64,000 nucleotides of DNA from Sepiola atlantica (Eukaryota > Mollusca > Cephalopoda > Sepiida > Sepiolidae): assembly GCA_963556195.1 (NCBI GenBank), contig OY744520.1, positions 4,924,132 through 4,988,131 on the forward strand. The letters run 5' to 3'. Shown here piece by piece: positions 22,072-33,052 of this stretch. The position numbers were made by a program, and so were the translations under genes. The stretch's first letter is position 1. Each line of letters starts with the position of its first letter. The notes under the pieces were generated by a model. It made no database searches. It saw only the letters and a program-made list of their open reading frames with translations, and had not been told where the DNA came from.

Positions 22072-22440
22072 CATGTTTACTTTCCATTTTTATTTTATTT
22101 AATCAATCTAGTGCTAGTACCTGACAGTCATGAGTTAAATAAAATCTATCATTTACAAACTATTTACAAAACATGCGAAACAAATGAATCCATAAATATT
22201 TGAAGAACTTTAAGCGTGAAAACTGAAATGATTGAATTCGGAAATAAATTACAGTAAAATCAAATAACTAAACCAAACTTAATCAACGTTGTCATTATAA
22301 AGTTGTTCGTAAATTATTACTACAATTGCCCCGAGCCTTAAATTATTAAAAAATGCGAAAAATTATTATTTTCATGTTCTTTTTTTCTAATGTATTTTTA
22401 GAACTTATTTTATGCTAATATTTTATTACTTATATTTTTC
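22072..22440. other. unassigned AT-rich interval
   Basis: Nothing recognised. Confidence 0.5.
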
Positions 22441-23365
22441 GCTTAACTTGGAACTAACTCGTGATTCTTCGTCAATGATCGGGACTAACTCCGTAAATAC
22501 TGTAATCCGTCGGATACCTCAAGTGTGTTCCGAGTTTTGGCGAAAAGGCTTGACGAACAGACAATAACTTATTTTTATTTGCAAATAATTTATTTAACAA
22601 AAACTTTTTTTTCTTTTGTTTGCCAAGGAAGTGGCAATGTCTTAAACTGTTTTTCATGTTTTATTGCACTTTGTTTATTTATACAATTTGTGTTAATTGT
22701 TTTGTTTTAAATTTTCAAAGAATTAATTTAATGCGATTTTTTGTTTACACACACAAAGATAATGTTTTTAAATGTAACACATTTAAAAACATTTTTACAT
22801 TAATGAAAGGAAGTGTTTTTGTTCCTTTTTTGCTATCTTTTTATGTATTGTGTGAAAAAACATTGTTTTAAATACGTGCGCTTCGGCTATGACTTTACCT
22901 CGAACGTACAACAATTGTTAGCAATTATGGCAGATAAACGTCGAGTACACTGGTTTGCTCCTTCAACAAAAACTAGCGAACGAGCAAATCACGTCTCTGA
23001 CCATTTTACTTGTCCTAGCCTCTACACACAAAGCTCTCTTCCTTTAGAAAATATCAAAAGGCATAACCCCTAAAAGTTAGGTCACGTAAGGTAGGTTCAG
23101 GAACGAGCTACGCACATTCGACAATTGCTGTTGCATGGGCTAATAAGTGTACTCGGGTTTTTTTAAGTATCGTTTTTGCCGGTTCTAGAACTTTGAAAGG
23201 GAGTATGGTCAGAAGTCGTTCGTATTGTCTGTCTATCGAACTCGGCTCAAAACGTAATCGCGTCTTTTAATTTGTATCGTTTGTCTTCAGGTTTGGAAAT
23301 ATTCGAGACTGATTCGAGCATATCCGCCAAGAATCTTAATTCCGTAAGTACTGAAATCCTGTGGC
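22441..23365. repeat. repeat-module cluster A (related to 47245-48010)
   Basis: Left: GTCAATGATCGGGACTAACTCCGTAAATACTG (22472-22503) is an inverted relative of CAGTACTTACGGAGTCAG at 47273. Middle: TTGCCAAGGAAGTGGCAATG (22621) parallels TTGCCATGGAGACGGCAATG (47417). Right: TTTGTATCGTTTGTCT to AATTCCGTAAGTACTG (23272-23355) parallels 47940-48015. Mixed orientations suggest nested or rearranged copies of one mobile family that I cannot name. Confidence 0.5.
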
Positions 23366-23392
23366 TGCTTACTTATTTAAAGAACCTTTTAT

Positions 23393-23793
23393 TTTATGTA
23401 CATAGTTTATCAATTATTATTTTATGTACTTATTTATACTTATTATTTTATGTACTTATTTATACTTATTATTTAATGTACTTATTTATACTTATTATTT
23501 AATGTACTTATTTATACTTATTATTTAATGTTCTTATTCATACTTATTATTTAATGTACTTATTTATACTTATTATTTAATGTTCTTATTTATACTTATT
23601 ATTTAATGTAATTATTTATACTTATTATTTAATGTTCTTATTTATACTTATTATGTTATGTACTTATTTATACTTATTATTTTATGTACTTATTTATACT
23701 TATTATTTTATGTACTTATTTATACTTATTATTTTATGTACTTATTTATACTTATTATTTTATGTACTTATTTATACTTATTATTTTATGTAC
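23393..23793. repeat. 26-bp tandem array, ~15 copies
   Basis: The unit is close to TTATTTTATGTACTTATTTA followed by TACTTA. Central copies carry TTATTTAATGT and some TTCTTATT variants, so the array divides into an outer TTTTATG type and an inner TTTAATG type. Confidence 0.95.
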
Positions 23794-24290
23794 ATATGAT
23801 TTACTTATCTCAAAGAAATACATGGATGAATGTCTGATTTGAAAACATCAAGATAATACAGAAATACCGAGGATTGAGTAAACATGTTAAGTTGTTAAAA
23901 TATTCAAATAATAAAACTATACATCAGATTCATGCGTTTTCGTTTTACTGAAGTTCGCCGCATTCAATGTGCCATGCCACTGAGACGTAATGGTACAGTC
24001 AGGGAAGCAGGAAACAGGAAGGGAATTCCAAACGTTCGCAATTCAAGGAAATAAACTTTTTTATTATAAAGCTTCCCGGCATTTGAGGACTTTCATAATG
24101 AAGGTGTGGTATCTTTTTGACTGACGGGTTGATCAGGGGTAATTACGTAGAAAGGGAGCACTAGTTCGGTACACTTGTTTGAGCACCTTCCATTAAAGTA
24201 CTTGTAAAACTCGCACAGGGATGCAACATTGCAGAGATGGGGCTGGAGCTTGTTATATAGTGTGTGACCTGTTAGATTAGATATTTATTT
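23794..24290. other. unassigned interval
   Basis: No coding signal. The last bases (24272-24290) border the Jockey-like copy J2. Confidence 0.45.
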
Positions 24291-25390
24291 GGGGATTCTG
24301 TCCAAGAGGGAGAGGCTAGTGGTTGGTGCACCAGCATAGATGTGACAACAATACTCCATGCATGAGAAAATTGTGGCTTGGCAGAGATATAGGATACTGG
24401 ATGTTGTGAGTAGTTTTCTAGCTCGGTAGAGGGAGCCCACTTTTTTTGCAGCAGCCTTGGCAATGTCTTCTATGTATTTGTTTAATTTCATGTTTTCTGT
24501 GCATATTAGGCCGAGTAGTTTAAATGATGAACTGTCAGATAGGGTGATATTAGCAATTGCAATAGGTTGTTGAAAAAATATCTTATAGTTGTTAAAAGAA
24601 AGGAGCTTTATCTTAGTAGAATTAAATGTTACCATCCAGTTATGCTCCCATTTCACAACAGACAAAAGGTTATTTTCTAAAAATTCAGTCATTGCCTTTG
24701 ATAATCATGTGTTCGTTTTTCTTACATGTCGGGAATAGAGCGCAGTGTCGTTATCAAATATACCCATCTCGGACACAATCTCATCAAGGATGTCGTTTAT
24801 AAATATCAGAAATAATAACGGTTCAAGGATCGACACTTAGAGAACATTTGAATAATTATCATGTTGTTTGGGTGTACGACACTCAAAGAAAACATGGATC
24901 TTTCTTTGTGGCTGAAAAGGATTTTATAATATTAATAATATATTCGTTCAGTGATACGGTACGAATTGATATAATTATGAGACTTTCATGTCAGACCTTA
25001 TCAACAGCCTTCAACAACATCCAGCGCTACCAGTGTATACTAAATGCGTTCCGAGATAACTTTTAGGATATCCGCAGTAGAACGGTCTTGTCTAAATCCA
25101 TACTTTTGGTCATAAAGAAGTTAAGCATTAGCAAGGCAGTGGACTACCGCTAGATTGATTGATTCAAAGACTTTAGCAAAGAACGGGACGATAATTTTGC
25201 GGGTCAGTTCTTTCACTAAATTCCCGGACACTGGTACCACAGAAAAATGTTTAACTACCAAGAAAGCAATATTCGGCCCGGCATATGTTGAAGGGTTTTG
25301 AGAGGACATGGGTCAGCTAAGCAGATCATTTTCAGACTATAGAAGGGATAAGATAAGGCCCACATGTTTTGGAAGTGCCAATTTTTTTTA
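24291..25390 (-). mobile_element. Jockey-like LINE, RT region, both ends truncated (copy J2)
   Basis: Read leftward. The finger/palm start is seen as FAKVFESINLAVV (about 25170), followed by YGFRQDRSTADIL (about 25085), a classic RT block. After a degraded stretch, SILEPLLFLIFINDIL (about 24810) and IFDNDTALYS (about 24750) are the palm motifs, with the catalytic F-A-D-D read as F-D-N-D. A clean frame at 24285-24692 covers the thumb (TKIKLLSFNNYKI, AKAAAKKVGSLYRARKLL, CMEYCCHIYAGAPTTSLSLL). The 3' side stops in mid-coding at 24291, so the 3' UTR is lost. Several stops make it inactive. Confidence 0.8.
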
Positions 25391-25872
25391 GTATACCCCA
25401 GAGGTGTGCGTGAGTACCTGGTTTGCGTAAATCGTTTTATTTCTTTTCTCGTTTCCTTCGCCTTTCTCTCAGTTTCAGCGTGTTTCCCAATTTCATTTAA
25501 CTACATCGAATTGATTATTCAGATATAAACTTACGTCATATACATTCCTCAATTCTAAACTAATTAGTCATTCTTTTTGATAAAAGAGTTTTACTTCAGT
25601 TCGAGGATATTTGCGTCATCTACAACTTTGAAATTTCTGCAACAAATGTTAATGGATTTATCTTGTCCTCGTCTCAATTTGCGTCATAAACATTTCTTAA
25701 TCAAAATTACCTTCCTTATTCTTTAACAAATTAGGCTTTTTCTTACCTTCTGTCTTGCGAATGTAACTTTTGAATTTCATCAGAATTTATTGTTTCTGTG
25801 TTTTTCTTCTTTTCTCATTAGTCAACTTCAACGAAAAAACAAAATAAAAATTTAAATAAATTTCTATTGGGT
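25391..25872. other. unassigned interval
   Basis: T-rich. TTGCGTCATC/TTGCGTCATA recurs three times (25539, 25611, 25680), hinting at a faint ~70-base periodicity. Confidence 0.4.
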
Positions 25873-26457
25873 ATAAAATGTTATTAAGGCAAGGAATATA
25901 GACGTTTGTGACATTTTTTGTGTGAAATTGAAAAGTGTAAAAACAAGAGGAAAAAATGGGAGGGGGACTTAATATAATCCACCACTTGTACCCCCCCCTT
26001 ACATTTTTTCTCTAAACTAGTGGATGGTCTTCATTTGACTATTTTAAGTTTTTCATCGTCATGCATGAATTATTTCCACGTATTTACTCTTCTTTTTCGT
26101 GTGAATCAGGTGATTCTGTTGTTAGCATTAGTTTCCCCGGTGTTTTTCTAAATAGAAATCTTCCTGGAAAGACATCGGGTACTTACGGGAAGAACTACGA
26201 GAAGGTTGCCAACTTTCCTAAGTGAAAGTGGTATCGTAAAACCGACTGGATTCGAACTTGGAACACCCGGGTCTTCAGTCCGTGCCGTTATCAACTTAAC
26301 CACCGTCACCTCTTACGTATTTACTCTGATGAGTGTGGACGAAAGCCGGCTTAGTAGATTGCTGTATTGTTTTTTCCCCTCTCATTTTTACACTTTTCAA
26401 TTTCATTCCAACCCAAACAAAATGTCACAAACGTCTATAATCCTTGCCTTAATAAAA
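25873..26457. mobile_element. MITE-like element with ~85-bp inverted ends
   Basis: The left end (25873-25958) and right end (26370-26457) pair in reverse. Anchors are TTATTAAGGCAAGGA, TATAGACGTTTGTGACATTTT, GAAATTGAAAAGTGTAAAAA and GAGGAAAAAA. The centre contains a minus-strand tRNA-type SINE. No transposase is present. Confidence 0.7.
26212..26310 (-). mobile_element. tRNA-derived SINE head inside the MITE
   Basis: On the minus strand, GGTGGTTAAGTTGATA (26290-26305) is A-box-like and AGTTCGAATCC (26248-26258) is a good B-box. Confidence 0.55.
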
Positions 26458-26585
26458 TAAAATTTACATATTCTCACTGGAGTACCTAACCACATGATTG
26501 AGAACAAAATGTTTTCAAAGAAAAGACAATTGTTACGTTTGGTCAACATATGTGGATGAGCAGAGAGGGGTCGCCGTCCTTCTAC

Positions 26586-26662
26586 ATACAGCACCTGGTA
26601 TTCCTAAATGGTCACCCATTTGGTGCTGGATAAGCTCAAAGTCGCTTAACTTCGATTTCCAA
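26586..26662 (-). pseudogene. 5S rRNA-derived sequence, minus strand
   Basis: Reverse complement of the 3' two thirds of 5S rRNA: TACAGCACCTGGTATTCC, GGTCACCCATTTGGTGCTGG, AAGCTCAAAGTCGCTTAACT. The loop positions and GGTGACC-type box are recognisable, but the 5' third is missing. It is a pseudogene or the head of a 5S-type SINE. Confidence 0.7.
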
Positions 26663-27844
26663 ACGTGAACCGGTTGACCCATCTTATACGTCCCCATTCA
26701 TAATGTTGCATGCATATTTATTATAGATTATGATTTAAAAAATACCGGCTTATTTAGCATAATGGTGAGAGTGTTCCTTAATCTTCTGTTGGGTCATACC
26801 AAAGACTTAAAAAATCGTACTTGATGTCCCCTTGCTTAAACACTTATGGTAAGTTAGGGAAACGAGTGACGCCTTCCCCTACGGCTCAGTGTATTAGCCA
26901 ATAAAAAGGGAGCATTTGGGTCGATACAGACTATGTTCGACCACTTTTTACTTTATAATAAAAATATTAGTATAAAGTAGGTATAAACGGAAAACTAATA
27001 GTAGTTGAATCTTTTTTGTTAATTGTGTTATTAACGCGATGCATTCCAAAGTGTCGTTTATTCTGCATTGTGTACAGTCTAAAACTAAACCAACTCTAAC
27101 TTAAACCGAACCCGACGCATGTCTATACAGGACTGACTAAATTAGAGGATGTGGGGTGCGCGTACCGTGCATAACTAGTGAGACTATTTCTGTTGATAAA
27201 CTCATTCTTATAATTGTTGCAAGGTGTTTACGTCCAGGAAGTAACGTCCACATCGCAGAGTAAGCACGGAGATTTTGAAACCGTGGTATTATTCGGGAGA
27301 AAATCAAATGAACAAACACAGTATAACGGAGATTCTTTTTTTCGTAAGTGTTACGTAGTTGCTGTTGTTGTTTTATGAAAGAAAGTCAATGTCATGAGCA
27401 AATAAATTGATTGAGTGTGAAATATGTCGATCTTGCCAAATCATTCAAAAGAGAAATAATTCCAATCATGATTTTCGAAAATGGTCAAATATTTAAACTA
27501 TAAACAATGCAATAAATATAAAATGGCGCATTTCTTGTTTGTTTGTTTGTTGGGTTTGTTTTTGCTATAAAAACAATAACAAGAAAAAAAAGTATTTTGT
27601 TTCGTAATTATTTTGTTTAGTAATGGCTAGCTTTTAAATAAATATTGACAGCACTTCTAATATATTGGCTATCAACACTGTGTGCATATTCCCTGGAAAA
27701 CCTCAATCCACACCGTTAAAACAGATATGCTTAATCTAAATACTATGAACAGGTTATGGTGGTTTGGGAGTTTGCCTGTGCGTACGCAGATAGAAACATG
27801 TAATTGTTTCAGAGAAAAAATTGAATAAGTAAAGTAGACATTAC
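26663..27844. other. unassigned interval
   Basis: TTTAGCATAATGGTGAGAG (26754) could be an A-box of a worn tRNA-type SINE, with a poor B-box candidate at 26799. Otherwise nothing assignable. Confidence 0.4.
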
Positions 27845-27940
27845 TAAAGCGGTAGTTTTTCGATATCAGTATCCGAGTTCGAATCTCACGTTCGTCTAAA
27901 TGATCATTTAAAACTGGATACGTGTTTCATGAATGTAAAG
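27845..27940 (+). mobile_element. tRNA-derived SINE head
   Basis: AAAGCGGTAG (27845-27854) then GAGTTCGAATCTC (27875-27887), a near-consensus B-box. Confidence 0.55.
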
Positions 27941-28000
27941 AAATTAACATAACAAAATTACATAAAATATAATTACATGAATAGTTGTCAAAATATGAGA

Positions 28001-29118
28001 CTTTTGTATAATAATCAGCAATAATTAGACGTTTGTATAATAATCAGCAATAATTAGACGTTTGTATAATAATCAGCAATAATTAGACGTTTGTATAATA
28101 ATCAGCAATAATTAGACGTTTGTATAATAATCAGCACAAATCAGACGTTTGTATAATAATCAGCAATAATTAGACGTTTGTATAATAATCAGCAATAATT
28201 AGACATGTGTATAATAATCAGCACAAATCAGACGTTTGTATAATAATCAGCAATAATTAGACATGTGTATAATAATCAGCACAAATCAGACGTTTGTATA
28301 ATAATCAGCAATAATTAGACGTTTGTATAATAATCAGCACAAATCAGACGTTTGTATAATAATCAGCAATAATTAGACGTGTGTATAATAATCAGCAATA
28401 ATTAGACGTTTGTATAATAATCAGCAATAATTAGACATGTGTATAATAATCAGCACAAATCAGACGTTTGTATAATAATCAGCAATAATTAGACGTGTGT
28501 ATAATAATCAGCAATAATTAGACGTTTGTATAATAATCAGCAATAATTAGACATGTGTATAATAATCAGCACAAATCAGACGTTTGTATAATAATCAGCA
28601 ATAATTAGACGTGTGTATAATAATCAGCAATAATTAGACGTGTGTATAATAATCAGCAATAATTAGACGTTTGTATAATAATCAGCACAAATCAGACGTT
28701 TGTATAATAATCAGCAATAATTAGACGTGTGTATAATAATCAGCAATAATTAGACGTTTGTATAATAATCAGCAATAATTAGACGTGTGTATAATAATCA
28801 GCACAAATCAGACGTTTGTGTAATAATCAGCAATAATTAGACGTTTGTATAATAATCAGCACAAATCAGACGTTTGTATAATAATCAGCAATAATTAGAC
28901 GTGTGTATAATAATCAGCAATAATTAGACGTGTGTATAATAATCAGCAATAATTAGACGTGTGTATAATAATCAGCACAAATCAGACGTTTGTATAATAA
29001 TCAGCAATAATTAGACATGTGTATAATAATCAGCAATAATTAGACGTTTGTATAATAATCAGCAATAATTAGACGTTTGTATAATAATCAGCACAAATCA
29101 GACGTTTGTATAATAAGC
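28001..29118. repeat. 29-bp minisatellite, ~38 copies with two unit types
   Basis: The consensus is GTTTGTATAATAATCAGCAA followed by TAATTAGAC. Type B units end CAAATCAGAC instead. The first bases vary as GTTTG, GTGTG or ATGTG. The order is not random: a B unit is followed by a GTTTG type A unit in every readable case, and a four-unit block (GTTTG-A, GTGTG-A, GTTTG-A, ATGTG-B) repeats directly near 28350-28580. There are no unique spacers, so it is not a CRISPR array. Confidence 0.97.
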
Positions 29119-29129
29119 AGTAAAAAATC

Positions 29130-29232
29130 GATATAGACGGTGTTCGGCATTAGTTTAAGGCGAATTATTTTTACTTACGTAAATAAAAGTATCTCTAATT
29201 CGCTTTGAACTAATGCCGAAATGTCTTTATAT
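29130..29232. repeat. 103-bp foldback element
   Basis: GATATAGACGGTGTTCGGCA to its inverted partner TTCGGCATTAGTT... ending TGTCTTTATATC. The two halves pair nearly end to end, with TTACTTACGTAAATAA at the centre. It sits at the end of the 29-bp array. Confidence 0.8.
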
Positions 29233-29483
29233 CTACTTTCTTTGCGGGTTATAAAAAAAGTTACTTAGTAAAAAAATGTTATGTAGTGTTTTTTTATGTG
29301 AATATGTTATGCTACTTTCTTTAGATTAAAAAAATATCCACTTGCAAACAATGATGCAGACATACGTGAAATTTGAACCCGGGTATTGACATCGCAAAAA
29401 CTAATGTGTACTCTGCTTATTCCTTTTTTCCAACCAATCACATGTTTCTATTTGTGTACGAACAAACCCCCAAAACACCATAA

Positions 29484-29486
<3 letters not shown>

Positions 29487-29580
<94 letters not shown>
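29487..29580. repeat. (TA)n microsatellite
   Basis: Nearly 90 bases of TA followed by GTATATAAAATAAAATAT, a tail that also follows the TA patch at 3206-3240. Confidence 0.97.
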
Positions 29581-29581
<1 letters not shown>

Positions 29582-29600
29582 AAATAAAATATAGTAACAA

Positions 29601-29813
29601 GAAATTACATAATCATTGATGCAATAATTTATTTCAACCTTGTGGTATTGTCAAGCATCCAAGTTAGATAATTACATTTTTGGAACTGAAAAAAGAAAAA
29701 TTCATACTCGACAATTCAAATATAATCAGGGAGAGAGGGAATGACAACATATCTAATACATATTTAGAGAGAGGGGGAAATTTGAAGCATATTTAATTTA
29801 TTATTTTATAATC

Positions 29814-29846
<33 letters not shown>

Positions 29847-30130
29847 GTGTGTTTGTTATAGTAAAGTAAATTCCGGAAGTAAATCCAGGTATGAAAGCTC
29901 AATGTAATTAACAGAGCAAGAATAAAATAACATAAATTAACACAGAATCACATAATCACCGGTGCAATTATTCATTTCGCCCCTACGGTCATATTCAAGC
30001 ATCCAAGCGAGGCGATTACATTTTTGAACATTAAAAAAGAGAAACTCACACTTACTATTCAATACACATATCGAGATGGCCACAACATATTTAATACATA
30101 TCTTAACAGAGGGGGAAATGAACTATTTAA
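29601..30130. repeat. diverged tandem duplication, ~343-bp period
   Basis: 29601-29790 and 29944-30130 align: ACATAATCA..GGTGCAAT, TCAAGCATCCAAG, GATTACATTTTTG, ACAACATAT.TAATACATAT and GAGGGGGAAAT. The copies are separated by a TA/TG tract (29812-29852). No coding frame is shared. Confidence 0.75.
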
Positions 30131-30338
30131 GACGTATATTTAAGGGGATAAGAGTGACAACATATTTACTATATATAGAGAGAGATGAAGGATTGTGCGA
30201 TTTATAACGGAAGGCAATACAGTGAGGGGAAAGAGAGCAATACATATATATAGAGAGAGGGGGGAATTGTATGATTTATCACGAGTGTGGAAGGAAGTTG
30301 GGGTATCATAAACGGGGTCAGCTTGTCTAGGTCCCCTC

Positions 30339-30356
30339 CACACACACACACACACA

Positions 30357-30420
<64 letters not shown>
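30339..30420. repeat. (CA)n(TA)n compound microsatellite
   Basis: About ten CA units, then TA, followed by GATA units at 30428-30440. Confidence 0.97.
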
Positions 30421-30422
<2 letters not shown>

Positions 30423-31345
30423 GAGATGGATAGATAGATAGATTATAGAAGTTATTCGAAATGTTAAATATCAAGTTACAGTATGAGCGAACGAGTAAAA
30501 ATAATAGAATTGCACTATTCAACTGGGAGTTCCATGATTGCAATCAAACGAAGATAATCGGCCCATTCTGACTGGGAGAACGCTGCAGGCACAAACGTGA
30601 TAAAATATTAGTCTCTATTAAAAAGCTACAGCACAGCGGCAGGCGAGATTAACGTTGAACACATTTTTTATGGTGACAGCAGTGGACGTTAGGACGCTTC
30701 CCTTCTTTATCCAATAATTTCTGCACATTGACAGTTTACTCTCTCCTGTTTGTTCTTTTATGAAGATCATACGTTTCACGCCTTCAAAATTACCTGACTA
30801 CGAATGGTGTAACGATTCCTTTGTTCATGCCGTCTGAGACACAAATGATTTTCTTCTGAAAACCTGGTGTTATATATTATGTAACAGTGATTTTTATAAT
30901 TCGTTCGTCATTTCTCAAACAATAAACAGTTAGGTTTTTATTGACAGCCACCAGCATAAATATTTCTAACGAAGGTTAGTGTTTTCTTCAATTTTAATTA
31001 ATCAATAACAACTTTTCAAGGCTAAAAACCACTCGATAATCAGGTTTAATGAGATGACAGGTAAGCGATGATGAATATTATGAAAGAATTAAAAATTACG
31101 AATGAGTAACGTTTGATGATTTATAAGGATGGTTGATGACAGGCGTTTATTGACATTCGATTTGAAGATGACTATGTTTAAGCCTAATTGGAAGCAATCT
31201 TGTGACAACGTGTCCCACATATAGGCGTCCCTTGCGAAAAAATTAGTTTACCCATTTCATTAATGCTATCTACAATATCATTAAAGCAGTGTGCAGGTAC
31301 TCTAAACCTTATCGATATCGATTATGCCCAAATCACTTTCATACA
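30421..31345. other. unassigned interval
   Basis: No coding or repeat signal apart from the GATA units at its start. Confidence 0.45.
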
Positions 31346-31570
31346 ACTGTCCCCGTCTGATTACCGAAGTAAGGCAGCATTGACACTTGTCAGTGCTTAG
31401 ATGGGTGACCATGTTGCAATACTAGATGCTGTAAGTAAACAATACACGCATGTGTATAAAGTGGTACCAGCCTTGCTGAGAAATATTACTGGGGATAAAC
31501 TAGCGTCCTGTCACGGGGAGGGTTCAGGTCACCGGTTCAGCGTAACACCATAAGACTATGAAAAAATCTT
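31346..31570 (+). mobile_element. 5S rRNA-derived SINE-like sequence
   Basis: 31352-31436 follows 5S rRNA in the sense direction: CCCGTCTGATTACCGAAGTA, AGTGCTTAGATGGGTGACC, AATACTAGATGCTGTAAG. The internal control region is recognisable though mutated. A further ~130 bases (CTAGCGTCCTGTCACGGGG, GGTTCAGCGTAACACC) unlike 5S follow and end near an A-rich patch, as expected for a SINE3-type element. Confidence 0.6.
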
Positions 31571-31910
31571 TACGGAATCTCCAAAGAATTAACATCTTGT
31601 CAGATCTATTACATTCGCATGAGAAAGGAAATGGTGTTTAACACCTAGCATACTCCTCTACTCACTTAGGGATTAACGATGTCGCAAAAATAGGTATCAT
31701 ATTTGGGGGGAGATTTCCATACTCGAACTGTTACTTTTATTTCAGAAAACACTGTTATATTGATGTAAATCTTTTGTTGTAACCATAAATTTTGTAGTGG
31801 ATTTTCTTGATATCAAAATCATAGGCACCGTTTACAAGCTTGCAATGGAAAGAAGTAGGGGCAGTTCAAACATCTGTCTGTTCATTTTGTTAACTTTCAG
31901 GGCAAATACC
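31571..31910. other. unassigned interval
   Basis: Nothing recognised. Confidence 0.45.
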
Positions 31911-31914
31911 GAGA

Positions 31915-31990
31915 TGTGGCCGTGGTGAAGTGGATACTGACATGAATTATCGATGCCACGTTCGAATCATGTCGGTTCCACTTTAACTGT
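31915..31990 (+). mobile_element. tRNA-derived SINE head
   Basis: TGGCCGTGGTGAAGTGG (31917-31933) is A-box-like, and CGTTCGAATCATG (31959-31971) is B-box-like. Confidence 0.5.
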
Positions 31991-32329
31991 GAATGTTGTA
32001 TCTCCCCTAAGTACCCGATTCTAGAAAGCATTGAAGAAACTAACACCAACAAATAAAATCACACCAGTCGAAAAAGTCGTACCATGCTAATTGTGGGGCA
32101 AATATCTTAGTTATAAATATCAAACTAGACACATGCATGTATCCAAGAAACGTTAATTTTTCCGCGTAGTTCAATTAAAAAAATATTTTACGTCGCGAAA
32201 ACTCCAAATACATGTATAAATTTAACTGCCATTTTGTAGAACGCATACCCCCGCCCCGTCCCATAACTTATCTTTAATCTGGTCAATCTCTATCCAGAAT
32301 AATTCATAAGCCGTTTAACTATAATGTAA

Positions 32330-32440
32330 TACTACTGGATTTTAAATTGTTCGAAAATATGCAAATAACGAAGGTCGGAGATTACATCGGCCGAAACTGT
32401 TTAAGTATAACAACTAAGTCCGAATAATCTAAAAGATAAG
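32330..32440 (+). repeat. GAAGGTCGG-family 3' end, copy 1
   Basis: Contains GAAGGTCGGAGATTACATCG then GCCGAAAC and AACAACTAAGTCCGAATAAT. Related ends are at 45255-45475 and 62930-63185. Confidence 0.5.
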
Positions 32441-32469
32441 CAACATAAGTTTGTGTAATGTAATTTACC

Positions 32470-33052
32470 GTATTATGAGGTTATTAAATTGGTCATCACC
32501 AACACCCTTCATATGCGCAACCTCAGAAGAGTCATGGGAAACATCTGACAAGAACGCGTCTTGAAATTTGATCAGACGGGCATCACAAGCATGTATGATT
32601 TGCTCACCCAGCGTTGGCTCCGGTAGCTTGAGCATGCCAGACGAATGGACTATAAAAGCTTGTGTACGGCATTCTCGTCACCGGCTCAAAACCTGCAGTA
32701 AGACATTCCCTACGCTACACGAGTGTCTGCAAGCGAGACATGAGGGCAAGTGGCATCTAATCAGCGGCCTGGGAATATGTGGCTTTAGACTGCAGAAGCA
32801 GGAGAAGTGCTTTGAAGACATTCTCTAGCAGAGATAAGAGAGGGGAGACCAGAAGTGTAAGGAGAGGGGGCAGCACAAGACGGCAAAGGGTTGCACCAGA
32901 GTTCTCAGAACCAGACGCCACCTTAAACTGCAATAGAGCTTGCCGGTCCAGGATAGGCCTGCACAATCAACGCAGGTACAGCAATTCGACAACGGATTTA
33001 TCTGAGGCACAGAACTCTAGTGTCTCCCAGACTGACGTATGCCAACAATAAT
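32470..33052 (+). mobile_element. RTE-like LINE, C-terminal fragment
   Basis: The plus-strand translation begins with the post-RT region (HMRNLRRVMGNI, GITSMYDLLTQRWLR, then LEHARRMD) and ends with CRSRIGLHNQRRYSN, the zinc-finger-like C-terminus of the same LINE type as at 1680-3005. Frame changes fall near 32560 and 32780. The RT core is absent, and no 3' tail is clear after the stop at 33050. Confidence 0.75.

Noticed and set aside
28001..29118. CRISPR-like 29-bp direct repeats
   Set aside because: Units are contiguous with no unique spacers, and the context is eukaryotic; it is a minisatellite.
31346..31436. Functional 5S rRNA gene
   Set aside because: Too many changes in the internal control region, and it is embedded in a SINE-like body.
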